NCBI GenBank assembly: GCA_947501615.1
Contig: CANMWK010000007.1
Coordinates: forward strand, 62,001 to 126,000
DNA from: an uncultured Tenacibaculum sp.
Lineage (GTDB): Bacteria; Bacteroidota; Bacteroidia; Flavobacteriales; Flavobacteriaceae
Direction of reading: 5' to 3'
DNA length: 64,000 nt
Of this stretch, positions 37,366 to 47,471 are shown in pieces. The first letter of the stretch is position 1. The number at the start of each line of letters is the position of its first letter. The translations under genes were made by a program, and so were the position numbers. The notes beneath the pieces were generated by a model that was given only the letters and a program-made list of their open reading frames with translations, had not been told where the DNA came from and did no database searches.

Positions 37366-38628
37366 ATGGCAGCAGGATTTTTTAGAAAAGCAGCACTTGA
37401 AAAATTATCAACTCCAGAAAAACTAGATCAATTAATCAAAGTTACCAGTCCTAAAGGATGGATAACTTTACTTACCATAGCCTTAGTTTTAGGTACAGGA
37501 ATTACCTGGTCTTTTTTAGGAAATGTAAAAACAAAATTAAATGTTGTAGGTGTACTTCTAGGGGGAGAAATACATGAAGTAGTGGCTACTTCACAAGGTC
37601 AATTAGTTAAACTTAATGTTGAAATTGGAGATGCGATAAACGAAGGTGATGTAGTTGCTTTTATCGAACAACCAGAATTATTTCAGCAAATAGAAGAAGT
37701 GAAAGCTTCTTTAAAAGAAAGAGAATTTGAATTACAGCGTTTATTGTCTTACGGAAGTAAAGATACTAGAATTCAAGAAGAATTAGTAGTACAACAAAGA
37801 AGTAGTATTGAATTGCAAATAGCATCAGATAAGAAAATGCTTACTTTCTTAAGTAATCAATTAGAGACTGAAAAAAATCTATTAAAAAAGGGATTGATAA
37901 CAAAATCTCAGGTTGCAAATACAGAGCAACAAATAGAGGCATCTAAAAATTCTATTGAACGTTTAAAAGCACAAAAAGTACAAACATCAAGTCAGAAATT
38001 AAATTTAGGCTTCGATTTACAGCAAAAAATAAATCTAAATAAGCAAAGAATTGCTGAGGCTGAAAGAAGGCTAAAGCATTTAGAAGAACGTTATACGATT
38101 CAAACAGAAATTAAAAGTGCTTATGCGGGTGAAGTAGTTGAAATTCTTACAGATTCTGGAGTAATTGTTGGTCAAGGAGCACCACTTTTTAAATTGAAAA
38201 ATCAAAAACAAGCTTCAGATAATCGTCTAAGAGGTGTACTATATATTCCTTCTCAAGATGGTAAAAAGATTAAAGAAGGTATGCAAGCCCTAGTAGTTCC
38301 TTCAACTGTTCAACCTCAAGAGTATGGCTTTATGAAAGGGAAGATTACATATGTATCAGACTTTCCAATTACACAAAAAGGAATGATGATGACTGTGAAA
38401 AATGATCAATTGGTTCGCGGACTTTTATCAGGTGGAGCTTTGTTTGAAGTATACGTTGAGTTTGAAAAAGATGAGAATGCCTACAGTGGATTTCAATGGA
38501 CATCTGCCAAAGGCCCAAATATTTTAATTAATGAAGGAACTTCTTGTATGGGGAAAATTACTGTGAAGTCTGAACCACCAATTGCTATGGTTGTTCCTGC
38601 ATTAAAGAAATTCTTTGACTTATACTAA
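37366..38628 (+). CDS. HlyD-type periplasmic adaptor of the NHLM exporter
   Basis: This 420-residue membrane-fusion protein has a short cytosolic N terminus, one membrane helix (about 32-52), a barrel-sandwich/biotinyl-like segment (about 60-95 and 250-285) and a long coiled-coil hairpin between (about 95-245). It matches the NHLM bacteriocin-system secretion protein class. It links the ABC exporters to TolC. It follows TolC at 11 bases. Confidence 0.9.
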   Translation: MAAGFFRKAALEKLSTPEKLDQLIKVTSPKGWITLLTIALVLGTGITWSFLGNVKTKLNVVGVLLGGEIHEVVATSQGQLVKLNVEIGDAINEGDVVAFIEQPELFQQIEEVKASLKEREFELQRLLSYGSKDTRIQEELVVQQRSSIELQIASDKKMLTFLSNQLETEKNLLKKGLITKSQVANTEQQIEASKNSIERLKAQKVQTSSQKLNLGFDLQQKINLNKQRIAEAERRLKHLEERYTIQTEIKSAYAGEVVEILTDSGVIVGQGAPLFKLKNQKQASDNRLRGVLYIPSQDGKKIKEGMQALVVPSTVQPQEYGFMKGKITYVSDFPITQKGMMMTVKNDQLVRGLLSGGALFEVYVEFEKDENAYSGFQWTSAKGPNILINEGTSCMGKITVKSEPPIAMVVPALKKFFDLY

Positions 38629-38640
38629 AACCTGTCAAGC

Positions 38641-40830
38641 ATGATTAACAAGAAAAAAAGCGAGGAAAAAAAGTTGCCTCGTAGAGTAAAAACACCTACA
38701 GTACTTCAGATGGAGGCTGTTGAGTGTGGAGCTGCAGCTTTAAGTATTATATTAAGTTACTATGGAAAATTTGTTCCTTTAGAAAAACTAAGAATTTCGT
38801 GTGGTGTTTCTAGAGATGGTTTAAAAGCTACGAACTTATTAAAAGCAGCTAGGGAATATGGTTTAGAGGCAAAAGGATACGCTAAGTCAATTGAAAAATT
38901 GAAAGAGTTAGAAATGCCAGCGATTATATTTTGGAACTTTAATCACTTTTTAGTTATAGAGGGTTTCACTAAAGATAGAGTGTATTTAAGTGATCCAGCA
39001 CAGGGAAGATATTACGTGAGTCACCAAGAATTTGATGATGCGTATACTGGAGTTGTATTGACCATGAAACCCAATGAAAAGTTTGAGAAAGGAAATGAAA
39101 AACAAGGATTACTGAGCTCCTTAGCGTCTAGAATAAAAGGGTCGAAATTAAGTTTAACATATATTGTCTTAGCTAGTTTGTTTTTAGTAATTCCTGGTCT
39201 TGTGATTCCTTCTTTTACCAAAATATTTATTGATAAATATTTAGTAAATGGATTGTCAGGTTTTGTAATGCCATTATTATTAATTATGGGAGGTATGTTA
39301 GCGCTAAATTCGGTGCTAGTATATGTACAGCAATATTATTTATTACGATTAGAAACAAAACTAGCATTAACAACTTCTAGTAAGTTTTTGTGGCATGTTT
39401 TTCATTTACCCATAGCATTTTTTACACAGCGTTACAGTGGAGAGGTAGGAAATAGAGTTTCCCTAAATGATAAAGTAGCTAGACTATTGAGTGGAGATTT
39501 AGCCAACGCTGCGTTGAATGTTATCATGGTTGTTTTTTATGCATTATTAATGTTTTCTTATGATGTTGTATTAACATGTATTGGAATTTTTATAGCAAGT
39601 ATAAATATCATAACACTGCAGTACGTATCTAAAAGTCGAAAAGATGGTAATAGAAGATTTACGAATGAAAATGGAAAGCTTTTAGGAACAACGACTTCTG
39701 GAATTAGCATGATAGAAACCTTAAAAGCTTCTGGAAGAGAAAATGATTTCTTTACAACTTGGACTGGGTATTTAGCTAAGGTAATGAATGCTCAACAAGA
39801 GTTGGGTTGGCTTACCGCACGATTAAATGTTGTACCACCATTATTAATGTCTTTAAATAGTGCCATTATATTGGGGGTTGGAGCTACAAGAGTAATGAAT
39901 GGAGATATGACTTTAGGTATGTTAGTTGCTTTCTTGTACTTGATGAATAATTTTATTGGGCCAGTAAATCAATTAGTAAGTGTCGGTAGTCTTTTACAAG
40001 AAACAGAAGGAGATATGGCAAGGATTGATGATGTTTTAAATTATGAGATTTCTGAAGATTTTAAAGAAGACAAAAAAGAAGTTGTAAACCAAGAAAAGTT
40101 TGTCAATAAACTGACAGGTCATTTTGAAATGAAAAATGTAACATTTGGTTACAACACTACAATGCCTGCATTAATTAACGATTTCAGTTTAAAATTAAAA
40201 CCAGGAAGCAGAGTGGCTTTAGTTGGTGGTTCGGGAAGTGGAAAATCTACAGTAGCTCGATTAGCCTCTGGATTATACGATCCATGGCAAGGAGAAATTT
40301 TATTCGATAACACGCCAAGAAGAGAAATTCCTAGGCACATTATTAACGAATCTGTAGCCGTAATAGATCAAGAGGTGTTAATGTTTAAAGGCTCTATTCA
40401 TGAGAATATAGCGTTCTGGGATTCTAAAGTAACAGAGAAAAGTATTATTCAATCTGCTAAAGATGCTGCAATTCATGATGTTGTTGCAGCAAGAACAGAA
40501 GGTTACGAAAGTCCAGTAATGGAAAGGGGAACTAATTTTAGTGGAGGACAAAGACAGCGATTAGAAATAGCAAGAGCATTAGCGTTAAATCCGTCAATTT
40601 TAGTTATGGATGAAGCTACAAGTGCTTTAGATCCAAAGTCTGAAAAGATCGTTATGGATAATATAAAAAGAAGAGGTTGTACGTGCTTGATTGTAGCACA
40701 CAGATTAAGTACCATAATGGATTGTGATGAAATTATTGTGATGGAGTTTGGTAAAATCGTTGAACGAGGAACACATGCTACATTAATGCAACAAGATGGG
40801 GTATATGCCCAACTAATTGAATCTAAATAA
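38641..40830 (+). CDS. NHLM-type C39 peptidase/ABC exporter
   Basis: This 729-residue protein joins three parts. An N-terminal C39 peptidase has Cys29 (VECGAAAL), His102 (NFNHFLVIEG) and Asp118 and cuts at double glycines. A six-helix permease spans about 165-450. The ATPase has Walker A GGSGSGKST, the signature FSGGQRQR and Walker B ILVMDEATSALD. This is the peptidase/permease/ATPase of NHLP leader systems. It can cut the GG sites of the precursors downstream, and possibly of the 54-residue peptide at 27,775-27,939. Confidence 0.93.
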   Translation: MINKKKSEEKKLPRRVKTPTVLQMEAVECGAAALSIILSYYGKFVPLEKLRISCGVSRDGLKATNLLKAAREYGLEAKGYAKSIEKLKELEMPAIIFWNFNHFLVIEGFTKDRVYLSDPAQGRYYVSHQEFDDAYTGVVLTMKPNEKFEKGNEKQGLLSSLASRIKGSKLSLTYIVLASLFLVIPGLVIPSFTKIFIDKYLVNGLSGFVMPLLLIMGGMLALNSVLVYVQQYYLLRLETKLALTTSSKFLWHVFHLPIAFFTQRYSGEVGNRVSLNDKVARLLSGDLANAALNVIMVVFYALLMFSYDVVLTCIGIFIASINIITLQYVSKSRKDGNRRFTNENGKLLGTTTSGISMIETLKASGRENDFFTTWTGYLAKVMNAQQELGWLTARLNVVPPLLMSLNSAIILGVGATRVMNGDMTLGMLVAFLYLMNNFIGPVNQLVSVGSLLQETEGDMARIDDVLNYEISEDFKEDKKEVVNQEKFVNKLTGHFEMKNVTFGYNTTMPALINDFSLKLKPGSRVALVGGSGSGKSTVARLASGLYDPWQGEILFDNTPRREIPRHIINESVAVIDQEVLMFKGSIHENIAFWDSKVTEKSIIQSAKDAAIHDVVAARTEGYESPVMERGTNFSGGQRQRLEIARALALNPSILVMDEATSALDPKSEKIVMDNIKRRGCTCLIVAHRLSTIMDCDEIIVMEFGKIVERGTHATLMQQDGVYAQLIESK

Positions 40831-40837
40831 TAAAAGG

Positions 40838-43744
40838 ATGTTTGATAATAAGAAAATAAAATTAGCATCTAATGAATCGTTAATTCTTAATGAATCTGAT
40901 CGATTTTGGATGATTACTTCTGGGGAGGTTGATGTGTTTTATGCAGAGGTTGATCGTGAAGGAGAATATAAAAGCGGACTTAACTATTTATATACAGCTA
41001 AAAAAGCAGCGTTATTATTTAGTTTAATTACTTCTCAAGATAAAAAAGAAGGAATTCGACTTATTGTAGTGAGTAAAGGAGCATCTTTAATATCTATTAA
41101 TAAAAATAGATTATTACATATCGATCATTTCATACTTAAAGGTATGATCGAAAAATGGATTGTTAAAACTACGGAAAGTATACACCACAATTTAGTTCCT
41201 AGAGTTCATGCTACATTAGATGAATTCAAAAAAATTGAACTTCAAAAAGATAAAATAGCATATCCATCAAAAGGTATTGCTTGGGTGGAATTAATAGAAG
41301 GAAATCTAAAGAAATATGCAGGAGAAGAAGCATATGATTTAGCCTCAGAATTTAATTTTCCAATTCCTGTATTTAATGGTTTATGGATTGAATCTACCGA
41401 TAAGAAAGCTGAATTTCATGTAAAAAGTACTGCTCAGATTTTAAGAGATGAAATCTATGTAATGTTATCTTTAAATGATTTACAAGATCATTTGTATAAA
41501 AAATTAGCAGCGAATTTCGAACTGGTAAAAGAAGAAGAAAGACGTAAAATTGAAGAAAAATTTTCAACAGAACAAAGTACACTTACCAATACTTTAGATC
41601 ATTTAAGATCTATTGTAGGAGGAAAAAGAAAAGCTACTGTAGATCTTCGAGATAAAAATATAGATAACGACTTATTCAATACATGTCAGTTAATAGGTAA
41701 TGAGATTGGATTTAAGTTTGAAGCACCTAAATATTTAGAGTCCTATAAAAATAGTACAACAAATCAATTACAAGCAATTGCACAAGCTTCTAAAGTAAGA
41801 GTTCGTAAAATTATTTTAAGAGGTACTTGGTGGAAAGAAGAAAACGGACATTTATTAGCTTTTTACAAAGAAGACAAACGACCAGTAGCTTTGGTTCAAA
41901 AAACATCAAATACCTATTTCATAAAAGATATACTAACTGGTAGAGAAGAAAAAATAGATTATAAAATTGCTGAAGAGTTAGAGCCTATTTGCTATATGTT
42001 TTTCTATGGTTTTGATAAAACCATGAGTTCTGTAAAAGAAATAGGAAGATTTGCTATTAAAGGTGTGCAAAAAGATGCAAAGTTTTTGTTGTTAGCGGCT
42101 TTAGCGGGAACTTTAATAGGGTTAATTGTTCCCATATTATCTGGAGTAATGTTCGATGATGTAATTCCTACAGCAGACAAGTCATTGCATGTTGAAGTAC
42201 TAATTATCATGATACTATTAGCTGTTGTATCCGCGGGGTTACAATTAATGCAAGGGGTTTTACAACTACGATTAGAAACGAAATCTAGTATAAATTTACA
42301 AGCTGGTGTTATGGATCATTTATTACGTTTACCAGTTACATTTTATAGGAAGTTTTCAGCTGGAGATTTAACAAATCGTGCATTAAGTATCAACGGTATT
42401 AGACAAGTGTTATCTAATACTGTAATGACAGCAGTACTCAGTGGGGCTTTTTCTTTTGTGAATTTAGGATTGTTATTTTATTATGAATCAAGTTTAGCTT
42501 GGATTGGTGTTGGGTTAGCAGTTGCTGCCATTGCTTTTATGACAATCATTGGATGGTTAAAACTGAAATACGATAGAGAAATATCTGATGCGCAGGGAGA
42601 TTTACAAGGTTTTCTTTTTGAATTCCTTTCTGGAATAAGTAAAATTAGGATAACAGGAGGAGAAAGAAGAGTTTTCTCGCTTTGGGCAGATAAGTTTTCT
42701 AGACTTAAAAAATTAGGGTTCAGTTCTGGAAGTTATCAGAATTACGTAGAAACGTTTAACGCTTCTTATCCATTACTAACTAATATTTTCTTTTTTGCTT
42801 TTATTTATTATACAGTTACCACTTCAAGTAAAGTAGGGGCGATGATTTCTGTTGGAGCATTTATGGCATTTATTAGTGCGTTTAATCAATTCTTAAGAGA
42901 TTGTTTAAAAATGAGTATGGCTTTAATTACCTCATTAAATATTATTACGTTGTATGAAAGAGTAAAGCCTATTTTAGAAGAAACACCAGAATCTTCAGGA
43001 GAGAGTTTAGATCCAGGAGAGTTAGAGGGAGATATAGAAATGAATTCAGTTTCTTTCCGATATAATGAAGAACAACCATTAGTACTAAACGATTTATCCT
43101 TTAGCATAAAATCAGGAGAAATGGTTGCCTTTGTAGGAACTTCTGGTTCAGGAAAATCTACAATTATGAGATTACTTCTTGGTTTTGAAGAAGCAGAAGC
43201 AGGATCAATATTCTATGATGGAAACTCTTACGATGCTATGAATAAAGATTTAGTAAGAAGGCAAATTGGTGTGGTGCTACAAAACGGAGCATTAATGTCT
43301 GGTAGTATTTATAAAAATATTGTTGGAAACTCAGATCTTACATTAGATGATGCTTGGGAAGCCGCTAGAATGGCTGGTATGGAAGAAGATATTAAGCAAA
43401 TGCCTATGGGAATGCATACAGTAATTAGCGAAGGAGCAGGAACATTTTCTGGAGGTCAACGTCAACGTTTAATGATTGCTAGAGCTATTGTTCATAAACC
43501 TAGATTGTTATTTATGGATGAAGCTACGAGTGCCTTAGATAACAGAACTCAAAATATAGTTTCTGAAAGTTTAGATAAGTTGCAAGCTACTCGTATTGTA
43601 ATTGCGCATCGTTTAAGTACAGTTATCAATGCGGATAGAATTTATGTTTTAGATAAAGGAAAAATTGTAGAATACGGTTCTTATGCCGAATTAATGGATA
43701 AAGATGGAATATTCTCAAAATTAGCGAAGCGACAAATTGCTTAA
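40838..43744 (+). CDS. NHLM-type ABC exporter, permease/ATPase without peptidase
   Basis: This 968-residue protein has an N-terminal part of about 400 residues with a cNMP/cupin-like beta fold (1-90) and further unassigned sequence. A six-helix permease follows (about 410-690) and then an ATPase (VGTSGSGKST, FSGGQRQRLMIARA, LLFMDEATSALD). It is the second NHLM ABC protein and probably pairs with the C39 exporter as a heterodimer. ATG 40838 is chosen, because the upstream TTG lies inside the previous gene. Spacing is seven bases. Confidence 0.92.
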   Translation: MFDNKKIKLASNESLILNESDRFWMITSGEVDVFYAEVDREGEYKSGLNYLYTAKKAALLFSLITSQDKKEGIRLIVVSKGASLISINKNRLLHIDHFILKGMIEKWIVKTTESIHHNLVPRVHATLDEFKKIELQKDKIAYPSKGIAWVELIEGNLKKYAGEEAYDLASEFNFPIPVFNGLWIESTDKKAEFHVKSTAQILRDEIYVMLSLNDLQDHLYKKLAANFELVKEEERRKIEEKFSTEQSTLTNTLDHLRSIVGGKRKATVDLRDKNIDNDLFNTCQLIGNEIGFKFEAPKYLESYKNSTTNQLQAIAQASKVRVRKIILRGTWWKEENGHLLAFYKEDKRPVALVQKTSNTYFIKDILTGREEKIDYKIAEELEPICYMFFYGFDKTMSSVKEIGRFAIKGVQKDAKFLLLAALAGTLIGLIVPILSGVMFDDVIPTADKSLHVEVLIIMILLAVVSAGLQLMQGVLQLRLETKSSINLQAGVMDHLLRLPVTFYRKFSAGDLTNRALSINGIRQVLSNTVMTAVLSGAFSFVNLGLLFYYESSLAWIGVGLAVAAIAFMTIIGWLKLKYDREISDAQGDLQGFLFEFLSGISKIRITGGERRVFSLWADKFSRLKKLGFSSGSYQNYVETFNASYPLLTNIFFFAFIYYTVTTSSKVGAMISVGAFMAFISAFNQFLRDCLKMSMALITSLNIITLYERVKPILEETPESSGESLDPGELEGDIEMNSVSFRYNEEQPLVLNDLSFSIKSGEMVAFVGTSGSGKSTIMRLLLGFEEAEAGSIFYDGNSYDAMNKDLVRRQIGVVLQNGALMSGSIYKNIVGNSDLTLDDAWEAARMAGMEEDIKQMPMGMHTVISEGAGTFSGGQRQRLMIARAIVHKPRLLFMDEATSALDNRTQNIVSESLDKLQATRIVIAHRLSTVINADRIYVLDKGKIVEYGSYAELMDKDGIFSKLAKRQIA

Positions 43745-43747
43745 ATT

Positions 43748-44881
43748 ATGAATAATGAAGGGCATAATTTTTTAAGAGGTTTAACAAATAACAAAGAAGT
43801 TATTCAAGAAGTGTTGGAGTATACTCAAAATAAATTTGTTAAACCTTCTTTTTCTAAGTTTTCAAAAGAGGAAAAGTATATAGAGACTTGGGAAACATAC
43901 TATAAAGAATCAAAATCGTTAGGTGTTTTTAAAACATTAAAAAAATATATAGTGCAATTGCAGTTTCCTGTTAAAGCTGGGATTTCTTCAACAGAAGCCT
44001 ATAAAAATGTCACCTTAAGAGGTAGAGAAAATACAACGAATTCAAATTTGTTACTTGAGGATGAAAATGCTATTCAATTAATTATTTATGAAAGTAAATT
44101 AATTGGTAAAGTACCTGTTTTAACGGTGTCAAATACACACGATTTTAAAACTTTAGTTTGTGCATTCTCTAATAAGAATGAACCTGCAGAAATACCAAAT
44201 TCTATGGGAGCGGCTTTTATAAAAGGACTCAATAATTGGGATAGAATTTCAAAATTGAAAAAAGCCTGGCAAGAAGAACCAAGGACAACATCTTGGAATC
44301 AATTTTTTAAAGAAGAAGTATTGCCAAATCGCGATTTGTATCAAGATAAATTAATTATTCTTAGTACAAAACCATATAGTGGGGTTTCGTCTGAAGCACT
44401 TAAGATTTCTAAAGATTTTTGGGAAGAAGCCTCTGCGAAAATTAGAAAAGAACATGAATGTGTGCATTTGTTTACACTACATTATTACGGACAAATGGCA
44501 AAAAATATTCATGATGAATTGATAGCAGATTATGCAGGTATACTCAGAGTATTAGGAAAATTTGACAAGAATTGGATGTTACATTTTTTAGGTTTAGAAT
44601 CGTATCCTAATTATAGAAAAGGAGGCAGATTTCAGAACTATATGAGTGATAATTGTTCTTCTGAAGCTTTTAATTGTTTAATTACAATTACTAAAAAGGC
44701 GATTGATGCGATTGATAAATTTGATTCAAAATTAGGGAGTATTGTCAGTGAAGAAGATAGATTGAGTAGAATAAAAAGTATATGTGAAGTAAGTATTTTA
44801 AATATGGCATCAGATCAAGGGGGAGGATTGTTATCCGATGTCTATAGACGAAATACGATTGTAAATGAAGCGATTTTATAA
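43748..44881 (+). CDS. Putative zinc metalloprotease-like protein of unknown family
   Basis: I do not recognise this 377-residue family. It does contain a zincin signature: His236-Glu237-Cys-Val-His240 (HECVH, HExxH) followed 17 residues later by Glu257 in HDELIADYAG, which can be the third zinc ligand. No signal peptide or membrane segment is present, so it acts in the cytosol. It begins three bases after the second ABC gene and ends in a TAATG overlap with the cyclase, so it is a fixed part of the operon. A role in processing leaders or precursor turnover is inferred. Confidence 0.6.
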   Translation: MNNEGHNFLRGLTNNKEVIQEVLEYTQNKFVKPSFSKFSKEEKYIETWETYYKESKSLGVFKTLKKYIVQLQFPVKAGISSTEAYKNVTLRGRENTTNSNLLLEDENAIQLIIYESKLIGKVPVLTVSNTHDFKTLVCAFSNKNEPAEIPNSMGAAFIKGLNNWDRISKLKKAWQEEPRTTSWNQFFKEEVLPNRDLYQDKLIILSTKPYSGVSSEALKISKDFWEEASAKIRKEHECVHLFTLHYYGQMAKNIHDELIADYAGILRVLGKFDKNWMLHFLGLESYPNYRKGGRFQNYMSDNCSSEAFNCLITITKKAIDAIDKFDSKLGSIVSEEDRLSRIKSICEVSILNMASDQGGGLLSDVYRRNTIVNEAIL

Positions 44882-47031
44882 TGACAGAAAATGAAAAAAT
44901 ACTAAAGGAAGTAAATGAAATATTAGCACAAGTTTCTAATGTGTTAGCGGTGGAAAGAAGTACTTTTTTCTTGTACAATGAAGAAAATAAAACGCTTGAA
45001 AGTGTTGTTGCTCAAGGAATAGAAAACTTAATTATAGCAGTTCCTTTAGGTACTGGTATTGTCGGACATGTTTTTGAAACACAACAACCCTTAGCTGTCA
45101 ACGATGTTTATGCTCATCCACTGTTCGCATCTTCATTTGACAATCAATTAAATTTTAAAACAAAATCTATTTTATGTGTACCGATCTTTAATGAAAATAA
45201 AGAGATAATAGGTGCATTACAATGTTTAAATAAAAAAAATGATAGTTTTTCTACTACTGATATTACGGTTCTTAACAGCTTTGCTACTGCGATTAGTTTA
45301 ATCATTAAAAATAGCAAACTGTATCATACAAGTGAACATCTAAAGAATAATATCTCTAAACTTTTAGAGGTTTTTAAAGCAGTTTCGTCTGAATTAAATT
45401 TAAATAAGTTGATTCAGTTAATTATGAACAAAGCAGCTGAAATCACAAACTCAGATCGTAGTTCTTTATTCTTAGTTGATGAAATTACAGGCGAATTGTG
45501 GACAGTTTTTGCAAAAGGTTTAGATAATACGATTGTAAGAACAAAGAAAGGAATTGTAGCAAAGGTGGCTAAAACTAAAGCGCCATTAATTGTTAACGAT
45601 CCTTATAATCATCCAGATTTTAACCCTGCTGTAGATCTTAAAACTAAATATAAAACAAATTCTATACTTAGTGTTCCTGTTTTTAATTCAGAGAAAGAAG
45701 TGTTAGGTGTAGTTCAGGTAATCAATAAAAATGATGGAGAATTTCATTTAGATGATTTAAATATTTTAACTGGATTTGCAAGTCAGATAAAAATTGCAAT
45801 TGAAAATGCTAAGCTTTTTGATCAAATAGAAGGTATGAAAAACTACCTGAATATTTTAGTTCAAAACTTAGATAATGGAATTGTAACGATAGATGCAAAT
45901 CGAAAAATAAAAACGATTAATAGCCGATTCTTTTCAATGTTCAATGTCGATGATTCTTTCAACTTAGAAGAGAAACACATTGAAGATGTTAATGCAACAT
46001 TGCAATCGTTGTTTTCTTATGCTGAGGAAACTATTAAGTCTGGAGAGAAAACATATTTTGATGATATAGAAATTCAAATAGAAAGCCAAAAGTTTATTAC
46101 TGTAAACATCAGTGCATTACCCATGGAAAATGCTAAAGGTGAAAAGATTGGTGTGATTATGGTTTTTAATGACATTTCTAAAGAGAAAAGAATTCAATCG
46201 AATTTGAGTAGATATATTCCTCAACATTTGGTCAAAGAAGTCATGAATAAAGATAATTTGTCTTTATTAAAAGGAAATTACTCAAAGTGTAGTATTCTAT
46301 TTTCAGATATTAGAAACTTTACAACGCTTACAGAAGAATTCGGAGCTATGGAAATTGTAAAGCTTTTGAATAATTATTTTGAAGCGATGATAACTTCGGT
46401 ATATAAGTTTGATGGTATTTTAGATAAATTTATCGGAGATGCAATAATGACGGTTTTCGGAGTTCCTTATGCAAATATTTCCGATAGTAAAAATGCAGTA
46501 CGATGTGCATTGGATATGTTCGAAAAATTGAAAGAATTAAATAAAAACCAAGATACAACTACACCAAAAGTCAATATCGGAATTGGAATAAGTACAGGAA
46601 ATGTAGTTTCAGGAAATATTGGTTCCGAAAAACGTTTCGAATATACGGTTATAGGCGATTCTGTAAACATTGCCGCACGATTAGAAAGTGCAACAAAAAT
46701 CTATAATGTTGACTTATTGATTTGTGAACAAACTTACCAAGAAATCAAAGACGAATTTTATTGTAGAGAGATAGATACACTACTAGTAAAAGGAAAAAAT
46801 ATTCCTGTTAACATCTACACCGTATTAAAACCAAAAACAGCATTTTTGTCAGAAGAAGAACAAAGCTTTTTACACTATTTTTCAGAAGGATTATCAAAAT
46901 ATAAGGTGTCTAATTATCAAGAAGCAAGAGTTTCTTTTCAAAAAGCAAAAGCACTACAACAAGCTGATGGGCCAACTAAAACTTTTTTAGAAAGGTGTAA
47001 TAATCAATTACTAGAAATATCGAATTCATAA
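44881..47031 (+). CDS. GAF-GAF-PAS class III adenylate cyclase
   Basis: This 716-residue protein carries two GAF domains (about 8-155 and 165-315), a PAS-like segment (about 325-440) and a class III cyclase domain (about 465-660). Metal-binding aspartates are Asp476 (SDIRNF) and Asp520 (FIGDAIM). The adenine-selecting residues look like Lys516 and the Thr in EYTVIGDSVN, and the transition-state Asn and Arg are in VNIAARLES. This supports cAMP over cGMP as product. It is soluble. The ligand of the GAF domains is unknown. It is last in the exporter operon and is the likely source of cAMP for the cNMP-binding protein. Confidence 0.9.
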   Translation: MTENEKILKEVNEILAQVSNVLAVERSTFFLYNEENKTLESVVAQGIENLIIAVPLGTGIVGHVFETQQPLAVNDVYAHPLFASSFDNQLNFKTKSILCVPIFNENKEIIGALQCLNKKNDSFSTTDITVLNSFATAISLIIKNSKLYHTSEHLKNNISKLLEVFKAVSSELNLNKLIQLIMNKAAEITNSDRSSLFLVDEITGELWTVFAKGLDNTIVRTKKGIVAKVAKTKAPLIVNDPYNHPDFNPAVDLKTKYKTNSILSVPVFNSEKEVLGVVQVINKNDGEFHLDDLNILTGFASQIKIAIENAKLFDQIEGMKNYLNILVQNLDNGIVTIDANRKIKTINSRFFSMFNVDDSFNLEEKHIEDVNATLQSLFSYAEETIKSGEKTYFDDIEIQIESQKFITVNISALPMENAKGEKIGVIMVFNDISKEKRIQSNLSRYIPQHLVKEVMNKDNLSLLKGNYSKCSILFSDIRNFTTLTEEFGAMEIVKLLNNYFEAMITSVYKFDGILDKFIGDAIMTVFGVPYANISDSKNAVRCALDMFEKLKELNKNQDTTTPKVNIGIGISTGNVVSGNIGSEKRFEYTVIGDSVNIAARLESATKIYNVDLLICEQTYQEIKDEFYCREIDTLLVKGKNIPVNIYTVLKPKTAFLSEEEQSFLHYFSEGLSKYKVSNYQEARVSFQKAKALQQADGPTKTFLERCNNQLLEISNS

Positions 47032-47050
47032 AAAGCGTTTTTATCAGTTT

Positions 47051-47088
47051 TTTTGTCGCTTTTGTCACTTTTTCTAATGATAACTTTA
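47051..47088 (+). promoter_or_regulatory. Promoter candidate of the first NHLP precursor
   Basis: TTGTC (47053-47057) and TAACTTTA (47081-47088) are 23 bp apart. The same arrangement, TTGTC, 23 bp and TATCTTTA, occurs before the second precursor group at 49773-49808. The -7 box departs from TAnnTTTG only in its last base. This points to separate and shared control of precursor transcription. Confidence 0.4.
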
Positions 47089-47128
47089 CTGTAATTAATT
47101 TTATGAAACATAAAAAATACTATTACAA

Positions 47129-47458
47129 ATGGAGTTAACAAAAGGGCAAGAGTTATATCAAACTATTATAAAAAAAGCTTGGGAAAACGAAACATTTAAA
47201 AATGAATTAATCAATTCACCAGTACAAGTAATAGAAGAACTACTAGGGGAGAAATTAAATATTCCTGAGGGTAAAACTTTAGTCGTTAGAGATCAAACAG
47301 ACGAAGCTACAGTTTTTATTAATATTCCAGGTGAACCTAATATGGAGGACATGGAATTAACTGAAGAACAATTAGAGATTGTAGCTGGAGGGGGAAATAT
47401 AGTAGATCCAACTATTCTAGATCCCTCAGCAGGAATTAGTGATATAGTTGGAGGTTAA
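47129..47458 (+). CDS. NHLP-leader peptide precursor 1
   Basis: This 109-residue precursor has a nitrile-hydratase-like leader (about 1-88: GQELYQTIIKKAWENETFKNEL, KTLVVRDQTDEATVFINIP, LTEEQLEIVAGG). The core after the first GG is about 21 residues, is rich in Asp, Pro, Ile and Gly and has no Cys. Such leaders are recognised by NHLM exporters. It lies between the two cyclases with its own promoter candidate. Confidence 0.88.
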   Translation: MELTKGQELYQTIIKKAWENETFKNELINSPVQVIEELLGEKLNIPEGKTLVVRDQTDEATVFINIPGEPNMEDMELTEEQLEIVAGGGNIVDPTILDPSAGISDIVGG

Positions 47459-47471
47459 ATTCGCTTAAAAA

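Noticed and set aside
40503..40868. 121-residue minus-strand frame
   Set aside because: Antisense to the ATPase domain of the first NHLM exporter.
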